From the NCBI GenBank assembly GCA_910587925.1, contig CAJUOC010000002.1, positions 43,810 to 107,809 of the forward strand: a stretch of DNA of 64,000 bases. Reading direction: 5' to 3'. The notes below the pieces were generated by a model. That model saw nothing but the letters and a program-made list of their open reading frames with translations, did no database searches and was not told where the DNA came from. Shown in pieces: positions 7,561 through 16,322 of the stretch. The DNA comes from an uncultured Muribaculaceae bacterium (GTDB lineage Bacteria > Bacteroidota > Bacteroidia > Bacteroidales > Muribaculaceae). Numbering within the stretch: position 1 is the stretch's first letter; each line of letters opens with the position of its first letter. The position numbers and the translations under genes were made by a program.

Positions 7561-10556
7561 TGTGCAGAGTCGTTTTCAGGATTATCAGTAAGGTCGGGCA
7601 CAGCCACCACACCCACGCCCTTGCGGCCGTTGATGGCCACTGTGAGCGGCGCGGGGAAGCGCACCACGCGTATGCGGCCGTCGTCGTACCCGGCGGGCAT
7701 GGCGTCGAGCCGGGCAAAGTCGCAGCGGGCCTCGGCGTCGGCCGGGCTGATGGTGAAGTATCCCACGCCAAACGATGTGAGGTTGTGAAAGAAGTGTGTG
7801 CCTTGCGATGGCTCGATGCGGTATGAGTCGAGGGCCACCTCGGCGATGACGCGGGCGGCTGATATATCGGCCCAGCGCACCGGGATACCCAGGGCGGAGT
7901 CGGATGAGCCCCAGCGGCCGGGGCCGATGAGGATGTAATTTTCGTCGCGCGCGATGAAGTCGCGGTTGATGCGGTCGAGGGTGTCGACCAGGTCGGCGTT
8001 GTGGCGGGAGTCGAAGGTGTCGGGACGCACGTACACGATGGCCCGCAGGTCGTCGGTGGTGCCGTTGCCGATGGCGGTGGAGCTGCGCAGGATGGTGCGC
8101 TCGGCCGGAGCGGCGAGCACCTCGTCGCTCACCAGCTCCTTGCGGTCGATGATGGGGCGTATCTGCAGCCAGTAGATGTGGCCGCGGCGGTCGGGCGCCG
8201 ACGAGGCGTCGGCGGCGATATTGCCCGCAAACTCTATCTCGATGGGGCGGCGCATGGCCCGTTCGCCCTCGGTGAGCATGAATCCCACGGCGTCGGCCAG
8301 CGGGAATACTCCGTCGCGCAGCACGTTGTTGAATGTGATGACGCGCCGCCCGCGCCCCTCCTCATAGTCTTTGAGGTAGCCGTCGGCGGGGTCGTAGACC
8401 GATGCCATGTAGCGCAGGGCGCCCGTGTCGGCAAAGTCGCGCACCGGGCGTGTCACGATATTGTATGAGTCGTCGGTGGAGATAGCCTCGCCGGGAGCGC
8501 TCTCGGGCAGTGCACACAGTGTGGTCTGTGTCTGGCGCAGAGCCAGGTCGAGGGTCGATGTCTGAAGCACGTGGGCCGGATAGCGGGGGCAGAATCGCAG
8601 GCCGGCGCCGCCGTCGACGATATACTTGCCCAGCCCGACGGCCACCTCGGCCACGCCGTCGTCGGGCTGCTCCTCGCCGATGGGGTAGTAGTTGAGCGAG
8701 CGGCCGACGCCCGAGAAGCTCGGGAAGTACAGCCCGCCGCGGCTCTCGCCCACCACCTCCTGGATAATCACTGCCATCTTCTCCTGGTCGATGACATTGG
8801 ATGTGGCGGTCATGTATGCCTTGCCGGCGCGGTAAAACACCGAGGCGTACACGCCCTTGATGGCGTCGCTGAGCATGCGCAGCCGCTCGTAGGGGTCGGC
8901 CACGCAGGGCACCATATATGTCGAGTATATGCCGGCAAAAGGCTGGTAATGGCTGTCTTCGAGCAGCGACGACGAGCGCACCGCCAGCGGCCGGTCGACC
9001 ACATCAAACAGCGCAAAGAAGTCCTCGACCAGCCGCTCGGGCAGGCGCGCGGCCAGGAAGTGGGCGAGTATCTCGTCGTCGGGCAGGTCGCTCAGGGCCA
9101 CCGGGTAGAGATTGTTGTGCGCCATAAACTCGTCGAAGATGTCGGTGCACAGCACCACGGTGCGCGGTATCGAGATGGTGGCGCCGCCGAAGTTGTCGCA
9201 GACGGGATTCTTCTTGATGATTGAGTCGATGAAAGCCAGGCCGCGGCCCTTGCCGCCCAGGCTGCCCTGGCCGATGCGGGCAAAGTTGCTGTAGTGGTCA
9301 AAGCGGTCTTTGCGGAATACGGCCACCACGCCGCGGTTTTTCATCTTGCGGTACTTCACTATCAGCTCAAAAAAGAGCTGACGCGCCGCCGGAGCCTCGG
9401 CCAGTGAGCTGAAGCGGTGGCGCTTGATGACCTCGGCGATGGGAAAGAGGGCGCGCGAGTACAGCCAGCGCGAGATGTCGTTGCGCGAGGCGTGCATGAA
9501 GAGCGAGTCGTCGGGGATGTCGAAGATATGTCGCTGGAGCGACTTGAGGTCACGCAGGCGCATGATTTCGCGCCCCGTGCCGGGCTCGCGTATGATGAAG
9601 TCGCCAAAGCCGAAGTTGGCCATGATGGCCTCGCCCAGGTCGACGGGCAGTTTCTTGGAGTTTTTGTCGAGAAATACGGCGCCCATGGCCTCGACGGGGG
9701 CGCGGTTTGCCGTCTCCGACGACTCGACGATGAGCGGCAGATAAGGGTCGCGCTCGCGCAGATAGCGGGCGAGCCGCAGGCCGGCGGCGGGGTCTTTTAC
9801 CCCCTCGCGGTGAAAGGATACGTCGCTTATCACGCCCAGCAGATTGGAGCCGTACTGCTCGTAGAGCGCCACGGCCTCCTCATAGTCGCGGGCGAGCATC
9901 ACCTTGGGGCGGCCGCGCATGCGCAGCATCTGCTCGTGCTCGTTGAGGGCCTCGGTAGAGAATTCCCTCGACTGCTTGAGCAGAAACTTGTAGATATGCG
10001 GCAGTACCGACGAGTAAAATCTCACCGAGTCCTCGACCACCATTATCATCTGCACGCCCACCTCGGTGATGTCGGCCGCGTTGAGGCGGTCTTCCATCAG
10101 CTTGATGATGGCCAGCAGCAAGTCCATATTACCCAACCAGCTGAATACGTAGTCGATGGCGCTGAGGTCGGTCTTGGCCAGTCGTCGCGACACTTCCTTT
10201 GAGAATGGCGTGAGCATCACCACCGGGGTGCGCGGATACTCCGCCTTGATGCGCGCGGCGCCCTCGATACACTCGGCCACATCGACGCCCGGCATGGCTA
10301 TGACCAGGTCGGTATGGTGGGCACGGCGTGACTCGAGGGCCTCGTCCATGGTGCTGACGCGGGTCACGCGCGGGGGCGAGCTGAGGTTGAGCGACACGTA
10401 CTCGAAGTACAGCTGCTCCTCGACACGCCCGTCCTCCTCCATCATGAAGGCGTCGTAAGGCGAGGCGACCAGGAGCACATTGAAGACACGGCGTTGCATC
10501 AGCTTGCCAAACGCCGTGTCTTTCATGTACAGTCGGCTCAGAGCCTGCTCATTCAT
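7557..10556 (-). CDS. Receiver-domain/pyruvate phosphate dikinase N-terminal (ATP-binding) fusion protein
   Basis: A 999-residue cytoplasmic protein. Residues about 20-160 look like a degenerate response-regulator receiver without the phospho-Asp. Residues about 168-315 look like an intact receiver: acidic pair in VVEDS (E175/D176), acceptor D245 in GVISDVSF, Ser279/280 and Lys298 in FLDKNSK. After a helical linker comes a PEP synthase/PPDK nucleotide-binding domain from about residue 428 (IGQGSLGGKGRGL, RPLAVRSSSLLEDSHYQPFAG, YWLQIRPI). The phosphohistidine swivelling domain and the PEP/pyruvate TIM barrel are both absent, so it cannot run the full PEP synthase reaction. It follows class I fumarase by 14 bases. 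Annotation as PEP synthase would be misleading; a regulatory or phosphotransfer role is inferred. Confidence 0.85.
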   Translation of the reverse strand: MNEQALSRLYMKDTAFGKLMQRRVFNVLLVASPYDAFMMEEDGRVEEQLYFEYVSLNLSSPPRVTRVSTMDEALESRRAHHTDLVIAMPGVDVAECIEGAARIKAEYPRTPVVMLTPFSKEVSRRLAKTDLSAIDYVFSWLGNMDLLLAIIKLMEDRLNAADITEVGVQMIMVVEDSVRFYSSVLPHIYKFLLKQSREFSTEALNEHEQMLRMRGRPKVMLARDYEEAVALYEQYGSNLLGVISDVSFHREGVKDPAAGLRLARYLRERDPYLPLIVESSETANRAPVEAMGAVFLDKNSKKLPVDLGEAIMANFGFGDFIIREPGTGREIMRLRDLKSLQRHIFDIPDDSLFMHASRNDISRWLYSRALFPIAEVIKRHRFSSLAEAPAARQLFFELIVKYRKMKNRGVVAVFRKDRFDHYSNFARIGQGSLGGKGRGLAFIDSIIKKNPVCDNFGGATISIPRTVVLCTDIFDEFMAHNNLYPVALSDLPDDEILAHFLAARLPERLVEDFFALFDVVDRPLAVRSSSLLEDSHYQPFAGIYSTYMVPCVADPYERLRMLSDAIKGVYASVFYRAGKAYMTATSNVIDQEKMAVIIQEVVGESRGGLYFPSFSGVGRSLNYYPIGEEQPDDGVAEVAVGLGKYIVDGGAGLRFCPRYPAHVLQTSTLDLALRQTQTTLCALPESAPGEAISTDDSYNIVTRPVRDFADTGALRYMASVYDPADGYLKDYEEGRGRRVITFNNVLRDGVFPLADAVGFMLTEGERAMRRPIEIEFAGNIAADASSAPDRRGHIYWLQIRPIIDRKELVSDEVLAAPAERTILRSSTAIGNGTTDDLRAIVYVRPDTFDSRHNADLVDTLDRINRDFIARDENYILIGPGRWGSSDSALGIPVRWADISAARVIAEVALDSYRIEPSQGTHFFHNLTSFGVGYFTISPADAEARCDFARLDAMPAGYDDGRIRVVRFPAPLTVAINGRKGVGVVAVPDLTDNPENDSAQ

Positions 10557-10570
10557 CAGAGCCTGTGAGC

Positions 10571-12220
10571 TTATTTATTGAGGGCGCAGGCGCTGCACTT
10601 CTCACTGATTTCGGTAAAGAAGTCGTGGCCTTTGTCGTCGACGAGGATAAATGCGGGGAAGTCTTCCACCTCGATTTTCCAGATGGCCTCCATGCCCAGC
10701 TCGGGATACTCCAGGAGCTCGACATTCTTGATGGAGTTCTGGGCGAGCACTGCGGCGGGGCCGCCGATGCTGCCGAGGTAAAATCCGCCGTGCTTGTGGC
10801 ATGCGTCGGTGACCTGCTTGGAGCGGTTGCCCTTGGCAATCATCACCATCGAGCCTCCTGCGGCCTGGAACTGGTCGACATACGAGTCCATGCGGCCGGC
10901 AGTGGTGGGGCCGAATGAGCCTGAAGGCATACCGGCGGGTGTCTTGGCCGGGCCGGCGTAGTAGATGGGATGGTCTTTGAGATACTGGGGCATGGGCTCG
11001 CCGCGGTCGAGGCGCTCTTTGATTTTGGCGTGGGCTATGTCGCGGCCCACGATGATGGTGCCGTTGAGCGACAGGCGGGTCGACACGGGATACTTGGTCA
11101 GCTCGGCCAGTATCTCGGCCATGGGGCGGTTGAGGTCGATCTTTACCACCTCGCCCTCGCCGGCGCGGCGCATTTCCTCGGGGATGAGCTCGCCGGGGTT
11201 GGAGTCGAGCTTCTCGATCCACAGGCCGTCGCGGTTGATTTTAGCCTTGATATTGCGGTCGGCCGAGCAGCTTACGCCAAGCCCGACGGGGCACGATGCG
11301 CCGTGGCGCGGCAGGCGTATCACGCGTATGTCGTGGGCAAAGTATTTGCCGCCAAACTGTGCGCCCAGCCCGAGGCGCTCGGCCTCCAGCTTGAGGGCGG
11401 CCTCCAGCTCGACGTCGCGGAAGGCATGGCCCAGCTCATTGCCCTCGGTGGGCAGCGAGTCGTAGTACTTGACCGACGCTTTCTTGACGGTCTCGAGATT
11501 TTTCTCGGCCGAGGTGCCGCCGATTACAAATGCGATATGGTAGGGGGGGCAGGCTGCGGTGCCGAGCGACTTCATCTTCTCCACCAGGAAGGGTATGAGC
11601 TTGTCGGGGTTGAGCAGTGCCTTGGTCTCCTGATAGAGGTAGGTCTTGTTGGCCGAGCCGCCGCCCTTGGCCACGAAGAGGAAGTGGTACTCGTCGCCCT
11701 CGCCGGCGTGGATGTCTATCTGGGCGGGGAGGTTGCAGCCGGTGTTTACCTCGTCGTACATGGTGAGAGGTGCATTTTGGCTGTAGCGGAGATTGTCGGT
11801 GGTGTATGTGAGATACACGCCCTCGCTGAGGCGCTCGGCGTCGTCGCAGCCGGTATACACGCGCTGGCCCTTCTCGCCGTGCACGATGGCTGTGCCGGTA
11901 TCCTGGCAGAAGGGGAGCTGGCCCTTGGCGGCCACCTCGGCGTTGCGCAGCATGGTGAGGGCGACAAACTTGTCGTTCTCGCTGGCCTCGGGGTCGGCGA
12001 GGATTTTGGCTACCATGGCGTTGTGCTCGCGGCGGAGCATGAAGGCATTGTCGTGGGTACACTGGCGGGCGAGCACGGTCAGAGCCTCGGGGTCTACGAC
12101 CAGAAACTCATGTCCGCCCCAGTTTTCGACGTGCACATAGTCAGATGTGAGGTGGTAATACTCGGTAGTGTCGGGGCCGAGGGGAAACATCGGCTGATAC
12201 TTAAACGGTTTGGTAGCCAT
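10571..12220 (-). CDS. Class I (iron-sulfur) fumarate hydratase
   Basis: This 549-residue enzyme interconverts fumarate and malate in the reductive branch of the TCA cycle that anaerobic Bacteroidales use to make succinate. It has the fused alpha/beta layout of E. coli FumA/FumB. The 4Fe-4S ligand cysteines fall at C105 (PFCQDTGTA), C224 (ACPPYH) and C319 (SCSAD), almost the same positions as in FumA. The C-terminal domain contains GTIIVGRDIAHAK and GPTTAGRMDSYVDQFQ. The cluster makes the enzyme oxygen-sensitive. It is the first gene of a tight minus-strand run, with a probable -7 box about 50 bases upstream. Confidence 0.96.
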   Translation of the reverse strand: MATKPFKYQPMFPLGPDTTEYYHLTSDYVHVENWGGHEFLVVDPEALTVLARQCTHDNAFMLRREHNAMVAKILADPEASENDKFVALTMLRNAEVAAKGQLPFCQDTGTAIVHGEKGQRVYTGCDDAERLSEGVYLTYTTDNLRYSQNAPLTMYDEVNTGCNLPAQIDIHAGEGDEYHFLFVAKGGGSANKTYLYQETKALLNPDKLIPFLVEKMKSLGTAACPPYHIAFVIGGTSAEKNLETVKKASVKYYDSLPTEGNELGHAFRDVELEAALKLEAERLGLGAQFGGKYFAHDIRVIRLPRHGASCPVGLGVSCSADRNIKAKINRDGLWIEKLDSNPGELIPEEMRRAGEGEVVKIDLNRPMAEILAELTKYPVSTRLSLNGTIIVGRDIAHAKIKERLDRGEPMPQYLKDHPIYYAGPAKTPAGMPSGSFGPTTAGRMDSYVDQFQAAGGSMVMIAKGNRSKQVTDACHKHGGFYLGSIGGPAAVLAQNSIKNVELLEYPELGMEAIWKIEVEDFPAFILVDDKGHDFFTEISEKCSACALNK

Positions 12221-12266
12221 ATCTATAGTTTCTATAGTTTGAGCGAAAAATACGGAAAGTTTTCCG

Positions 12267-12274
12267 CAAAGATA
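12267..12274 (-). promoter_or_regulatory. Putative -7 box for the fumarase operon
   Basis: The minus strand reads TATCTTTG, matching TAnnTTTG, 46 bases before the fumarase ATG. No -33 TTTG is visible at the usual 19-20 base spacing. Confidence 0.45.
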
Positions 12275-12285
12275 GCGTTTCTAAG

Positions 12286-12345
12286 CCAAAAACCCCGCCA
12301 TTCGCCCCAAAAAGTTTCATACTTTTTCGAGGGCGGATGGCGGGG
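12286..12345 (-). terminator. Intrinsic terminator of the secreted-protein gene ending at 12369
   Basis: A long hairpin: 15-base GC-rich arms (12293-12307 and 12331-12345, one G-U pair) enclose an inner AAAAAGT/ACTTTTT stem. On the minus strand the stem is followed by TTTTTGG. It lies just downstream of the secreted-protein gene and upstream of the fumarase -7 box, so it separates the two transcripts. Confidence 0.8.
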
Positions 12346-12368
12346 CCGTGTCATGCGGGGGCTGCGCC

Positions 12369-13925
12369 TCAGCGCACCACCACCTTGGTGGCCTTGCCGC
12401 CGCTGAGGCGGATGTACAGGCCGGCGGCGGGACGGTCGACGCGCACGCCGTTGAGGTTGAAGTATACAGCCGGGCTGTCGGCGTCGGCGCTTACCGAGGT
12501 GATGCCGTCGACTTTTGCCTCGGAGGCAAAGAAATTGACAGCCGCGTACTTGAGCAGCAGAGCGACCTGGGTGCCGGCGGGAGCCGTGCCCTTGCCTATC
12601 GACCATGTGTCCTTGACGGGAGCCTCGTCCCAGGTTAGAGCGATTTCGTCGCCGATGGTAAATTTGGCAGCTGCGGCGTCGTATACGGCGCTGTATGCCT
12701 TGACGTATGCGCCGGTGGCGGCTACGTCGTTGAGGGTGGCGCCGAGCACCAGCTCACCGCCTGCCATGGGCGATATGAGATAGTAGTAGCGGTCGTATAT
12801 CTCGCTGTAGGGCATGGGGTTGCCGTGGTTCCAGAGCAGGGCGTCGTAGCCCGATACGGCGGCGCTTTCAAAGCGCAGTACGCTGCCAAACTCGTCGTAC
12901 TCGGTCGTCGAGCCGGAGAATGCGCCCGACTCGGCCAGATACTCCTCGGCATAGGCGTTCCACCCGGCCGGTACGGCAGTGTCGTATTCCTTGCCGCTGA
13001 ATATGGTGCGCACTTCCGAGGGGCCGTCGACGGCAGTGCCCGAGATGCTTGCGGTGAGCGGGTCGATGCCGTCGAGAGTCACGGTGAGGGTGCCGGTGTA
13101 TTTGCCTTGGGCGGCGGGGTTGAAGTCGACCGTGAGGTCGACACTCTCGCCGGCGGCGAGGTCGGTCACGGCGGCGGGGCTCACGCTGAATCCCTCGCTG
13201 TCGATGGCGACGGTACCCGACAGTGCCTGCGTGCCGGTATTGGACAGTCTCACGGTGGCCTGAGCGTTGTCGCCTACAAATTCAAGAGGGAACGCTACGG
13301 CCGAGGCCGACAGGGCGGCGCTTGCCTGCGCTGCCTGGGAGTACTCGACGGTGAGCGTGGGGAGAAACTTCTCCTGGCGCACACTGTTGGTCATCGACAG
13401 ACCGGTGTACCCGGTCTGCGCCTGACCCTTGAATGTCCAGTAACGGGGACCGTTGTCTTTTGTATTGAGCATGTCAATCACGAGATTGTCGCCGGTGTAT
13501 GCAAAGGGCGTGTCGAGAGTGATTTCCCATTGGCAGGGGGCGGTGAGGTCGGTATTCGACAGGGTGAAAGCCTCGAGACTGGCCACTACCACGAGGTTGT
13601 CGCTGATATACTGCTTGTCGGGGTAGGTGGCTTGGGTGGTGGTGCCCATCTTTACGGTGAGGCCCTTGCAGTTCCAGGCCTGATTGCCTATGCGGGTGAT
13701 GGTAAAGGCGATTTTGTCGATTGTCTTGCCCTTAAGAGCCGCGATGTCGGCGGCCGGGTATATCATCTGGGTGTGGATGTCGCCATTTGATGCATAGTAG
13801 ATGCTGAAAGGCAGTGTGGTGCTGGTGGCCTCTGCGTCGGGGTAGATGGAGAGGCTCTCGGCCGAGGCGGCGGCCGGAGTCAGGGCGGCGGCGCAAGCGA
13901 GCAGGGCGGGGTAAAGTCTGTTCAT
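12369..13925 (-). CDS. Secreted surface protein with Ig-like/ASH-type repeat and C-terminal sorting-like tail
   Basis: A 518-residue protein with signal peptide MNRLYPALLACAAALTPAAA. The N-terminal ~200 residues form a beta-rich domain (LPFSIYYASNGDIHTQMIYP). Residues about 205-300 resemble an ASH/choice-of-anchor Ig-like domain (GTVAIDSEGFSVSPAAV, VDLTVDFNPAAQGKYTGTL). A second beta-rich domain follows. The last ~25 residues (YFNLNGVRVDRPAAGLYIR, ending KVVVR) look like the short type IX-like C-terminal domain common in Muribaculaceae and Prevotella surface proteins. A role in host-glycan or protein contact is plausible but not shown. Confidence 0.78.
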   Translation of the reverse strand: MNRLYPALLACAAALTPAAASAESLSIYPDAEATSTTLPFSIYYASNGDIHTQMIYPAADIAALKGKTIDKIAFTITRIGNQAWNCKGLTVKMGTTTQATYPDKQYISDNLVVVASLEAFTLSNTDLTAPCQWEITLDTPFAYTGDNLVIDMLNTKDNGPRYWTFKGQAQTGYTGLSMTNSVRQEKFLPTLTVEYSQAAQASAALSASAVAFPLEFVGDNAQATVRLSNTGTQALSGTVAIDSEGFSVSPAAVTDLAAGESVDLTVDFNPAAQGKYTGTLTVTLDGIDPLTASISGTAVDGPSEVRTIFSGKEYDTAVPAGWNAYAEEYLAESGAFSGSTTEYDEFGSVLRFESAAVSGYDALLWNHGNPMPYSEIYDRYYYLISPMAGGELVLGATLNDVAATGAYVKAYSAVYDAAAAKFTIGDEIALTWDEAPVKDTWSIGKGTAPAGTQVALLLKYAAVNFFASEAKVDGITSVSADADSPAVYFNLNGVRVDRPAAGLYIRLSGGKATKVVVR

Positions 13926-13997
13926 AAGCAGAGTAAATTAAGAAAGTTAAATTATTGCGGCGGCCGCACGAGGCGCGCCGCCGCAATGGATTATGTG

Positions 13998-15710
13998 TCA
14001 GAATCGTTTGATGGGGCGTACCAGCTGGTACATGTACTTGCGGTAGTCGAAGGTGGAGCCGTTTTTGAAGCTGACGGTGGTCATGCGCACGGAGGGCTCG
14101 TTGGTGCCTTCGGTCGAGGTCCAGTAGTCGTTGGTGTCGAGGGCCTTGCCGCCGTGTGCCTTGCAGGCTGCGTCGACGGTGGCCTTGGCGGCGTAGAGGG
14201 CAAGCATCTCGTTGGTGGCGCCGATGTACCATCCGGCGCCCTTTGCGGCGCAGAGGCCCAGGGCGGTGAAGTTGGCCAGGTCGGGGTCATTGGCCAGCGC
14301 GGCCTCCATGTTGGCCATGCCGTCGTCGAGGCTCGATGCGCCGATGAGCACGTAGTTGTCTTTGTTGGCGCGTATGTCCCACATGGCGTTGATGCGGCCC
14401 TTCTCAAACACATTGGTGAGGGCCACCACCTTGCCGTGCTTGCCGCCGTCGGAGATCTCGTATACGATGCCCACTACCTCGTCGGCCTCGTAGTAGGGGT
14501 CGCCCACGGCGTAGACTTTCTCTTCCTCGGGGCGCTCGCCCAGCCAGGTGATGGCGCGCACAGGGCGCTCGGCGCTCTTCGACGATGCCAGCGTGGAGCC
14601 GTCGGCCATCGAGAGGGCGGAGGCGCTGTTGGGGGCGTCGGAGGCGTATTGGGTCGAGGTCCAGTAGTAGGTCGAGGTAAGCTCGGTGGCTCCGGCGGCC
14701 TTGAGAGCCTTGTTGAGGGCGGTGTACTGCGAGGCTACGGTGGCCAGCTCCTTGGCCGAGGGCAGATACCAGCCGGCGCCGAGGTCGGCCGCGGCTTTGA
14801 ACGCGGGATAGGCGCCCAGTGTGGCGTCGGCGGCCTTGACGGCCTTGAGATTGGCCTCGCCGTCGAAGTCGCTCGAAGCGCCGGCATCGGTGCCGACGGG
14901 GCCCCAGGCTGCCTTTGACTCTGTGAGCGAGATCATGCGGGCGTTCTCGCCGTCTTCAGATACCCAGTATACCAGGCCGGTCTTGCCGTCTTCGGTGCAG
15001 AGGGTGCCGGCGATGTACTTGGGCACGGGCTTGTCGCCAAACTCGCGGAAGGCGCGCACCTTGTAGGGCTCTTTCTTGTCCACGGCAAACATGCCCGGCA
15101 TATCCATCCATGCCGTGAAGGCCATCGCATCCATATACTGGTCGGCCTCGGTCGACGACCAGTATACGGTCTTGGGGTCGATGGGAGTGAGGTCGCGGGC
15201 GGTGAGGGTGGCGTTGATGGCGGTGAGCGAGGCGCGCATGGTCTGCAGCTCCTTCTGCGCGGGCAGATACCAGCCGGCGCCGAGCGCGGCGGCGGCCTTG
15301 AAGGCCGGGTATGCCGAGTATGTGGGGTCGAGGGTGGCGACGGTGGCCATGTTGGCCGGGCCATACTCCTCGTCGGAGGCGCCGGTGATGACCCATCCGG
15401 TGCTCCACGCGTGCTTGTCAGAAAGATCGGCCAGCGCGGCCACGGTGCCATACTGACCCTTGGCGTCGACTGTGACCACGACGCCCTGCTCGGTGCCGTC
15501 GCACCAGTAGTCGCCCACGGCATATGGGCCGGTGGTGGGCTCGCCCATGGGGATTACGGGCTCGCCGAATGTGAGATGCTCTATCTCGGCGAGGTTGTAG
15601 CGGGCGGTGGTGCCGTCTTTGAGGGTCACCACCAGCGATTTGTCGGGAATCTGTGCGGCCGCGGCCATTGCCACGGTCATCGCCACCAGAGTGTATGCGG
15701 TCTTTTTCAT
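13998..15710 (-). CDS. Secreted protein with three DUF1566-like (C-type-lectin-fold) repeats
   Basis: A 570-residue protein with signal peptide MKKTAYTLVAMTVAMAAAAQ and then a short beta-hairpin leader (VVTLKDGTTARYNLAEIEHL) typical of Bacteroidetes surface proteins. Three tandem modules follow, about 57-222, 230-390 and 398-570. Each carries the signature of a lectin-like fold: GAGWYLPAQKEL, GAGWYLPSAKEL and the divergent GAGWYIGATNEM, each followed by YWSST/YWTST-type strands. These modules resemble the Lcl/DUF1566 family that binds glycosaminoglycans or collagen in other bacteria. Its ATG overlaps the TGA of the small upstream gene, so the pair is co-translated. Binding function is inferred. 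Confidence 0.8.
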   Translation of the reverse strand: MKKTAYTLVAMTVAMAAAAQIPDKSLVVTLKDGTTARYNLAEIEHLTFGEPVIPMGEPTTGPYAVGDYWCDGTEQGVVVTVDAKGQYGTVAALADLSDKHAWSTGWVITGASDEEYGPANMATVATLDPTYSAYPAFKAAAALGAGWYLPAQKELQTMRASLTAINATLTARDLTPIDPKTVYWSSTEADQYMDAMAFTAWMDMPGMFAVDKKEPYKVRAFREFGDKPVPKYIAGTLCTEDGKTGLVYWVSEDGENARMISLTESKAAWGPVGTDAGASSDFDGEANLKAVKAADATLGAYPAFKAAADLGAGWYLPSAKELATVASQYTALNKALKAAGATELTSTYYWTSTQYASDAPNSASALSMADGSTLASSKSAERPVRAITWLGERPEEEKVYAVGDPYYEADEVVGIVYEISDGGKHGKVVALTNVFEKGRINAMWDIRANKDNYVLIGASSLDDGMANMEAALANDPDLANFTALGLCAAKGAGWYIGATNEMLALYAAKATVDAACKAHGGKALDTNDYWTSTEGTNEPSVRMTTVSFKNGSTFDYRKYMYQLVRPIKRF

Positions 15711-16192
15711 CAGTTTTTCAGTTTGAGAGTCTTGTCGTTTACCTTTACTATATATATCCCGGCGGGCATGGCGTTGAAGTCGACCGATGCCGCGCCGACC
15801 GATGCGGCGGTGGCGCGCATCATGCCGGTGGTGTCGTATACTGTGATGGTGACGGGCACGTCGGGCGCGGCGGTGGCAGTGAGCACTCGCGCGGCGATGG
15901 CGATGTCGAGGCCGTCGGCGAGAGCGTCGGCGATGTCGGCCGTGGCGTCGTACTCGCGGTCAAACCGCATCTCGCCGATGGCCGCCACCGGCAGTGTGTC
16001 GGTGCCGTCGGCATGGGTCACGACCATGTCGGCGCCCTCAAAGGTGATTTTGTCGACTGCATGGATGTGCCACTGGTGTGTGGCGCCGTCGCCTGCCGGC
16101 AATACCGACAGTGGATTGGGCTCCGCCGCGCCGCACATCCCGCACCCGGCAGCCGCCGCAATCAGCGTGGCTAAGGTTTTGGTGTAAGTCAT
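15710..16192 (-). CDS. Small secreted protein with C-terminal type IX-like sorting tail
   Basis: About 160 residues from the ATG at 16192 (MTYTKTLATLIAAAAGCGMCGA is the signal peptide; the longer in-frame start lacks one). The middle contains THQWHIHAVDKITFEGADM, related to the beta-hairpin leader of the next gene. The C-terminal ~60 residues (VPVTITVYDTTGMMRA, FNAMPAGIYIVKVNDK) match type IX secretion type-A C-terminal domains. The stop overlaps the start of the triple-module gene, suggesting the two products form a surface unit. Confidence 0.75.
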   Translation of the reverse strand: MTYTKTLATLIAAAAGCGMCGAAEPNPLSVLPAGDGATHQWHIHAVDKITFEGADMVVTHADGTDTLPVAAIGEMRFDREYDATADIADALADGLDIAIAARVLTATAAPDVPVTITVYDTTGMMRATAASVGAASVDFNAMPAGIYIVKVNDKTLKLKN

Positions 16193-16243
16193 GTGTGTAT
16201 GTGTGGAAATGACAAATGAAATGTTAAGTGGAATAAACGTTTG

Positions 16244-16251
16244 CAAAAATA
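16244..16251 (-). promoter_or_regulatory. Putative -7 box for the secreted-lectin operon
   Basis: TATTTTTG on the minus strand fits TAnnTTTG, 51 bases before the ATG at 16192. It abuts the terminator of the upstream gene. The -33 element is weak (CTTG at an 18-base spacing). Confidence 0.4.
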
Positions 16252-16253
16252 AT

Positions 16254-16290
16254 AAAAAGCCGGATATTACAAGAAAATATCCGGCTTTTT
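16254..16290 (-). terminator. Symmetric intrinsic terminator
   Basis: Perfect 15-base arms (16254-16268 and 16276-16290) with a 7-base loop. The A-run/T-run symmetry makes it functional on either strand. On the minus strand it ends the transcript of the 867-residue repeat-protein gene. Confidence 0.9.
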
Positions 16291-16322
16291 TATCGGTATG
16301 GTGGCAGATTAGTGCCGACAGA

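Noticed and set aside
6155..7591. Ser-rich 478-codon plus-strand frame opposite the coiled-coil gene
   Set aside because: Its Ser/Arg-rich composition is the reverse complement of a Glu/Ala/Leu-rich coiled coil; no independent support.
7557..10556. Complete PEP synthase
   Set aside because: The phosphohistidine and PEP-binding domains are absent.
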